Assembly (NCBI RefSeq): GCF_030913655.1
Contig: NZ_CP133189.1
Span: 1,364,001-1,428,000, forward strand
Reading direction: 5' to 3'
Length of the DNA stretch: 64,000 nt
Source: Clostridium sp. MB40-C1
GTDB taxonomy: Bacteria; Bacillota; Clostridia; Clostridiales; Clostridiaceae
Below, piece by piece: positions 59,858 to 64,000 of the stretch. How positions within the stretch are numbered: position 1 is the first letter of the stretch; each line of letters starts with the position of its first letter. A program made the position numbers and the translations under genes. The notes beneath the pieces were generated by a model. The model saw only the letters and a list, made by a program, of their open reading frames with translations, had not been told where the DNA came from and made no database searches.

Positions 59858-60139
59858 ATGTTTCAATCAATTAACAGAGATCATATTAAAGGTGCCCTTA
59901 TAGGGGTAGGCATTTGTGCTGTAGGATATTATGTTTATAAAAAAAATCAAACTCAAGTAGAGTCTTTCCTTAAAGACCAAGGTATTAATGTATCAAATAA
60001 TGTATCAAAAAATTATAATTCAATGTCTCTTGAAGAGTTAATGGAAACAAAGGAGTTAATTGAAGATATTATTGCTGAAAAAGAAATGAATGAGCCAAAA
60101 TCTTTTGAAGTAGAAGAAGCAGAAATAACAGCAGAATAA
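59858..60139 (+). CDS. Small single-helix protein, ferrosome cluster gene 5
   Basis: A 93-aa protein from ATG 59858 (AAAGGAGG upstream; an earlier in-frame ATG overlaps the preceding gene). It begins MFQSINRDHIKGALIGVGICAVGYYVYKK, a Gly-rich membrane helix as in small vesicle/membrane-associated proteins, and continues with an acidic, coiled-coil-like tail. Likely the small membrane component of the cluster. A terminator follows. Confidence 0.75.
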   Translation: MFQSINRDHIKGALIGVGICAVGYYVYKKNQTQVESFLKDQGINVSNNVSKNYNSMSLEELMETKELIEDIIAEKEMNEPKSFEVEEAEITAE

Positions 60140-60142
60140 TAA

Positions 60143-60183
60143 AAATAAACTTGGATGATGTTTTCAGTTATCCAAGTTTTTTA
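60143..60183 (+). terminator. Terminator of the ferrosome-like cluster
   Basis: AAACTTGGAT / ATCCAAGTTT stem then T run, 4 bases after the last gene. Confidence 0.88.
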
Positions 60184-60358
60184 GTTCAAAAAAGTAATTA
60201 AAATTAAGGCCTATTTTAAGATAATGTTATTTTAAAAATTTCAAGTTTTTTAGTAGTTCTAATTTAACATTTTATGAATTATGTAAGTGATTAAGAAAAC
60301 ACAAGGGAAAATGTGTTGAATTTGTAGTTACATAAAATCAAAATATTAAATTTACATC

Positions 60359-60374
60359 AAATGTGTACACATTT
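60359..60374. promoter_or_regulatory. Perfect 16-bp palindrome, operator candidate
   Basis: AAATGTGTACACATTT reads identically on both strands, in the leader of the surface nucleotidase gene. The regulator is unknown. Confidence 0.45.
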
Positions 60375-60406
60375 ATATAAAAAATAACTTAATTTACATT
60401 AAAATC

Positions 60407-60456
60407 CTTAATAATATATTAACATTTAATACAAATAATGTTAATATATTATTAAG
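60407..60456. promoter_or_regulatory. Inverted repeat with perfect 20-bp arms
   Basis: CTTAATAATATATTAACATT (60407-60426) and its exact complement (60437-60456) around a 10-base loop, ending about 30 bases before the nucleotidase start codon. No T run follows. It is either an operator or a 5' UTR stem protecting the mRNA. With the 16-bp palindrome it fills the 60140-60487 gap. Confidence 0.5.
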
Positions 60457-60487
60457 CTTAACAAAAAACAAGAGTGGAGGGATTTTA

Positions 60488-62461
60488 GTGAAAACATTTA
60501 CAAAGAAAAGATTGACTGCTTGGGTAATGTCAGTGTTTATGATTTTAAGCATAATTTCACCTTTAAATGTACATGCTTTAGAAAAAAACGATAATGCGGA
60601 AACAATTTCTTCTCAATCAAAAGTTGTATCAGAGAATATTAAACAAAAACAAGATAATAAAGATGAAAAATCAAAATTAGAAAAAGTTACTGAAGAAAAA
60701 CATGTTGCTACAAATGACTTAAGTAAAGAAATTAACATATTGACCTTTAATGATTTTCACGGAGCAGTAGATAATAGCGGTAAAAATTCAGGAATGGCTA
60801 AATTTGCTGGAGAAATCAACAAATTTAAAGAATCAAATCCAAATACTATAGTAGTTTCTGGTGGAGATAATTTTCAAGGAAGTGCAATGTCTAATTTAAC
60901 TCATGGGAAAATAGTTAATGAAATGTTTAAAGAAATAGGACTTATAGCTTCTGCTGTAGGTAATCATGAATTTGATTGGGGTACTAATAAAATTCCTCAA
61001 TGGTCAAAAGAGGGCGGATATGATTTTTTAGCTGCAAATATTTGTGATAAAAGTACAGGAAAACCTGTTAATTGGACTAAACCTTATAAAATAGTTACTA
61101 TAGATAAAGTTAAAGTTGGATTTGTTGGAATAACTACTCCTGAAACAGCATGGCAGACAAAAGTTGAAAATGTAAAAGATGTTAATTTTAAAGATCCAAT
61201 AGAATGTGCTAAAACATGGAATAAGAAACTAAGAAGTGGTGAATTACCAGAAGGAAAAGCAGATGTTGTTATAGCTTTAACTCACTTAGGGTCTATACAA
61301 AACCGTGAAACTAAAAATATAACTGGTGAAGCGGCTGATTTATGTAAAGCTAATACAGGAATTGATGCTATAATATCAGCACATACTCATATGGAAGTAT
61401 GTGGAAAAGTAAATAATATACCAGTTATACAAAGCTATTATAATGGAAGAGATTTAGGAAGATTAAAAATATTATTAGACAAAGAAGGAAATTTAAAATC
61501 AATTGAACCTATTTTAGATCCTTTATATAAGAGACCAGATACATTAATAGAAGATAAAAATGTAAAATCTATATATGAGAAGTATAAAAAAGATTTACAG
61601 AAAGTATTATCAGAAGTAGTGGGAGTAACAGATACAGAATTATCTCATGATAGATATACAAGTGGAGGAACATCGCCACTTGGAAAATGGGTATGTGATG
61701 TTATGAAAAAGAAAGCTAAAGTTCAAATTGGTATAACAAATGGGGGTGGATTGAGATGCCCTATACCAAAAGGTAATATTACAATGGGAAAACTTTATGA
61801 AATGATGCCATTTGATAATACTTTAGTCACAATGGAACTTAAAGGTTCTGATTTGAAAAGAGTAATCGAAAATGGAATTATGAATGATGAATTTGGTTGG
61901 GTGCAAGTATCAGGTGTAAAAGTTTATTATGACAAAAATGCTAAGTTTGGGTCAAGAATAACAAATATGGTTTTAGAAGATGGAAGTTTAGTCAATATGA
62001 ATAAATACTACACAGTAGTGGTAAATGACTTTATGGCTCCGGATGGATGTAAAGGTGTTGGAGGCGATAAATATGATTTTACAGGAGTTAAAAATCTCGT
62101 AAACACTCGAATCCCTATAAGAGAAGCTCTTATTGAAGATTTAAAAGCTTTAAATGGAAAACATTTAATTATTAAAGATTATGAAACATTGATAGCAGGA
62201 AAAATGCCATTAAAACCTGGAGAAAATCCAAATCAAAAACCAGGTGAAAATTCAAATAATAATCCAAGCATAAGCAATGAACAAAACAATAGTAGTTCAA
62301 ATTCTTCAAAAATTAATTCTAAGACAGCAGCTACTAAATTACCAAAGACAGGTTCTATGGTAGATACCACATCATTAGTAACTGTTGGAATATTAGTTAT
62401 TTTACTTGGAATTGCATTATACTTAAGAGACAGAGAAGAAGAAAATAAAGATGTAGCTTAG
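60488..62461 (+). CDS. LPXTG-anchored 5'-nucleotidase / cyclic phosphodiesterase
   Basis: A 657-aa surface enzyme from GTG 60488 (SD GTGGAGGG). The signal peptide ends near NVHALE. The metallophosphoesterase domain has ILTFNDFHGAVDN, VSGGDNFQGS, VGNHEFDWG, THLGS and ISAHTHMEV (metal ligands D-H-D-N-H-H). The C-terminal 5'-nucleotidase domain has LGKWVCDVMKKKAKVQIGITNGGGLRCPIPKGN and MPFDNTLVTMELKG. A Pro/Asn/Ser linker precedes the sortase signal LPKTG, a hydrophobic segment and a charged tail. It scavenges phosphate or nucleosides outside the cell. Confidence 0.95.
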   Translation: MKTFTKKRLTAWVMSVFMILSIISPLNVHALEKNDNAETISSQSKVVSENIKQKQDNKDEKSKLEKVTEEKHVATNDLSKEINILTFNDFHGAVDNSGKNSGMAKFAGEINKFKESNPNTIVVSGGDNFQGSAMSNLTHGKIVNEMFKEIGLIASAVGNHEFDWGTNKIPQWSKEGGYDFLAANICDKSTGKPVNWTKPYKIVTIDKVKVGFVGITTPETAWQTKVENVKDVNFKDPIECAKTWNKKLRSGELPEGKADVVIALTHLGSIQNRETKNITGEAADLCKANTGIDAIISAHTHMEVCGKVNNIPVIQSYYNGRDLGRLKILLDKEGNLKSIEPILDPLYKRPDTLIEDKNVKSIYEKYKKDLQKVLSEVVGVTDTELSHDRYTSGGTSPLGKWVCDVMKKKAKVQIGITNGGGLRCPIPKGNITMGKLYEMMPFDNTLVTMELKGSDLKRVIENGIMNDEFGWVQVSGVKVYYDKNAKFGSRITNMVLEDGSLVNMNKYYTVVVNDFMAPDGCKGVGGDKYDFTGVKNLVNTRIPIREALIEDLKALNGKHLIIKDYETLIAGKMPLKPGENPNQKPGENSNNNPSISNEQNNSSSNSSKINSKTAATKLPKTGSMVDTTSLVTVGILVILLGIALYLRDREEENKDVA

Positions 62462-62495
62462 TGTTATTTAACTATCACAATTTTAAACATATTAA

Positions 62496-62534
62496 TTAAA
62501 AACTGTGGACAAGTTTTAGTTCGCAGTTTTTAAT
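62496..62534 (+). terminator. Terminator of the nucleotidase gene
   Basis: AAAAACTG / CAGTTTTT stem, then T-rich sequence. The rest of the 62462-62848 gap is AT-rich with the palindrome at 62689. Confidence 0.65.
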
Positions 62535-62688
62535 TTTATTCTATGTAATAGCTCACTTTTTTAATAAAAAGCAGATATGAAAGTTGAGTAATTAGTTTAT
62601 ATATAATTTAAAATTAGATTTATTATTAAGAATTAATATAAAGTAAATTTATACTATAATCCAATAATTATCTTTATTGATATAACAC

Positions 62689-62720
62689 TTCTTATATAGT
62701 AATATATTACTATATAAGAA
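62689..62720. promoter_or_regulatory. Perfect 32-bp palindrome
   Basis: TTCTTATATAGTAATA followed immediately by its exact reverse complement (62705-62720), with no spacer. It lies about 130 bases before the signal peptidase gene. It could be a dimeric repressor operator (GntR/YtrA-like TAGTAATATATTACTA core) or a cruciform site. Confidence 0.5.
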
Positions 62721-62848
62721 ATAGGATTAATATATATTAGATTTAAAAACAAAAATAATTAAATTTATTATTTAAGCAAAATAGATTCATAAATTCAAAC
62801 TGTGTATTAGAAAAGTACATATCTTATATTAAAGAAAGGGAGATTATT

Positions 62849-63448
62849 ATGAAAAGTTTATTGAAAGAAGAATGGGCAAAGTTTGTTGTATATGTAGTCA
62901 TGGTATTTTCTATTGGAATAGTATTGAATAGCGAAGTATATGCCATTTCAAGGGTAGATGGACCTTCTATGGAAAACACTTTAATTAATGGAGAAAGACT
63001 ATACATAAATAAAGTTGGTTATCACTTTATTCAACCTAAAAAAGGAGATATAATTATATTTCTTCAAAATGAAACAAATTTAAGTTGTGTTGACAGGATT
63101 GAAAATGTTATTAAAGATATATCTATGAATGTAACAGGAAAAACTAGAACAAATAGACTAGTAAAGAGGGTTATAGGCGTTTCAGGAGATAAAATAGATA
63201 TAAAGAATGGAGAAGTATATGTAAATAATAAAATTTTAGAGGAATCATATATTAAAAACAAAACTTTTAAAAGGTCAGATTTAATTCATTACCCAATAGT
63301 GATTCCTGAGGGAAAATTATTTGTAATGGGAGATAATAGAGAAGTGAGTTTAGATAGTAGAATTTTTGGACTAGTAGATATTAAAAGTGTTGAAGGAAAA
63401 GCAGTGTTTAGGATTTGGCCTATAAATAAGATGGGCACCTTAAACTAA
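62849..63448 (+). CDS. lepB: Type I signal peptidase
   Basis: A 199-aa membrane serine/lysine peptidase of the S26 family. An N-terminal helix (FVVYVVMVFSIGIVLNSEVYAI) is followed by the Ser motif RVDGPSMENTL, Lys motif RLVKRVIGVSGDKIDIKNGEVYVN and MGDNREVSLDSRIFGLVD. SD AGGGAG precedes ATG 62849. It removes signal peptides from exported proteins. Its position after the LPXTG protein may be chance. Confidence 0.95.
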   Translation: MKSLLKEEWAKFVVYVVMVFSIGIVLNSEVYAISRVDGPSMENTLINGERLYINKVGYHFIQPKKGDIIIFLQNETNLSCVDRIENVIKDISMNVTGKTRTNRLVKRVIGVSGDKIDIKNGEVYVNNKILEESYIKNKTFKRSDLIHYPIVIPEGKLFVMGDNREVSLDSRIFGLVDIKSVEGKAVFRIWPINKMGTLN

Positions 63449-63640
63449 CTTTGTTCTATTCAATTTAGATAAATTTTAGTTATGTTTAATTTAGACAAAC
63501 TTTAATTCTATGAACATCAAAATAAAATTCATTAAAAATAGGGTTTTGTTTTAAATTTATAGTTATTTTAAAACTATATAAAATGAATATTTTTTAAAAC
63601 ATAGCCTACTATAAATAATTTATGGAGGATGAGTATAGTT

Positions 63641-64000
63641 ATGAAATTATCAATTGTATATTACAGCCAAACAGGAAACACAAAAAAGATAGCAGAAATT
63701 ATAAAAGAAGGAGTGGAAAAGTCAGGGGATATTCAAGTTAAAACTATGTCTATAGAAGATATGGATTATAAATTTTTAGAGGAATCAAAAGCAGTTATTT
63801 TTGGAACTCCTACATATTATGCAACTTTTTCATGGCAAATCAAAAAGTGGTTTGATACTTGCAAGGAATGTAATCTTTCAGGAAAATTAGGTTCAGTATT
63901 TGCTACAGAAAATGTATTAGGTGGGGGAGCAGATGTTGCTGAACTAAGTTTAATAGGACATATGTTAGTAAAAGGTATGCTTATATATTCAGCAGGTTCT
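63641..64000 (+). CDS. Flavodoxin-family protein, 3' end outside window
   Basis: The first 120 codons of an open frame running off the window. The N-terminal phosphate-binding loop SIVYYSQTGNTKKIAE is a flavodoxin FMN motif. VIFGTPTYYATFSWQIKKWFDTC and VFATENVLGGGADVAELSLI follow, as in WrbA/NAD(P)H-oxidoreductase-like flavodoxins. GGAGG precedes ATG 63641. It probably binds FMN and acts in low-potential electron transfer or quinone reduction. Confidence 0.9.
   Translation, partial: MKLSIVYYSQTGNTKKIAEIIKEGVEKSGDIQVKTMSIEDMDYKFLEESKAVIFGTPTYYATFSWQIKKWFDTCKECNLSGKLGSVFATENVLGGGADVAELSLIGHMLVKGMLIYSAGS

Noticed and set aside
1-64000. CRISPR arrays, rRNA or tRNA genes, full insertion sequences, prophage modules
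   Set aside because: No regularly spaced direct repeats, no tRNA cloverleaf or rRNA-like sequence, no transposase or phage structural genes were recognised. The only mobile-type gene is the orphan tyrosine recombinase.

Overview
The window is very A+T-rich and its gene content is that of an endospore-forming, anaerobic low-GC Firmicute: a Clostridium sensu stricto, in the broad neighbourhood of C. botulinum / C. novyi (species is inference). The evidence is a complete spoIIIA operon, spoIVB, spo0A, spoIIM, gerW, an H-type SASP gene, rubrerythrin plus superoxide dismutase, an OLE RNA with oapA, and AGGAGG ribosome-binding sites with frequent TTG/GTG starts.

Layout. 1-1.8 kb: the 3' part of topB. 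1.8-6.1 kb: a metal/envelope accessory block with an NlpC/P60 hydrolase, a 53-aa LDCC-motif peptide, a P-type-ATPase remnant, a 19-cysteine DUF326 protein, a truncated and an intact DUF421 (YetF) protein, and a Cys-rich small membrane protein. Four promoters here share an unusual two-repeat box at fixed spacing from the -10; one of them points at no gene and may drive a small RNA. 6.4-10.4 kb: mgtE behind an overlapping leader ORF, a PdaA-like deacetylase and a secreted ComEC-type beta-lactamase-fold lipoprotein. 10.4-12.6 kb: a methyltransferase, then sodA-rbr with a PerR-like site. 12.9-18.1 kb: spoIIIAA-AH. 18.2-31.8 kb: the conserved clostridial run yqhY-nusB-folD-xseA-xseB-ispA-(OLE RNA)-oapA-dxs-tlyA-nadK-argR-recN-spoIVB-spo0A. 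31.8-41.3 kb: nudF, spoIIM, a xerD-like gene with two catalytic substitutions, two D,D-carboxypeptidases, a CCA-adding-type enzyme, scpAB, the gerW pair and a 2H phosphoesterase. 41.5-49.1 kb: recQ, a radical SAM/SPASM protein, and a minus-strand operon of two Cys-rich flavoproteins. 49.4-55.4 kb: an accessory region with sspH, DUF4177, a tyrosine recombinase paired with an RNase H-like gene behind a dif-like palindrome, bestrophin, small membrane proteins, a decayed deacetylase and a NUDIX gene. 55.5-60.1 kb: a Fur-box-controlled five-gene cluster of HMA2-like proteins around a P1B-type ATPase, which I read as a ferrosome (fez-type) iron-storage locus. 60.4-64 kb: an LPXTG-anchored 5'-nucleotidase, a type I signal peptidase and the start of a flavodoxin gene.

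Most interesting: the ferrosome-like cluster; the four-copy response-regulator-type promoter box with a gene-less minus-strand copy; the recombinase/RNase H pair with its 36-bp palindrome; the OLE RNA whose terminator contains the oapA ribosome-binding site; the catalytically altered XerD; and several mobile-element-like inverted repeats. All functional calls come from reading motifs and gene order; no database search was run.
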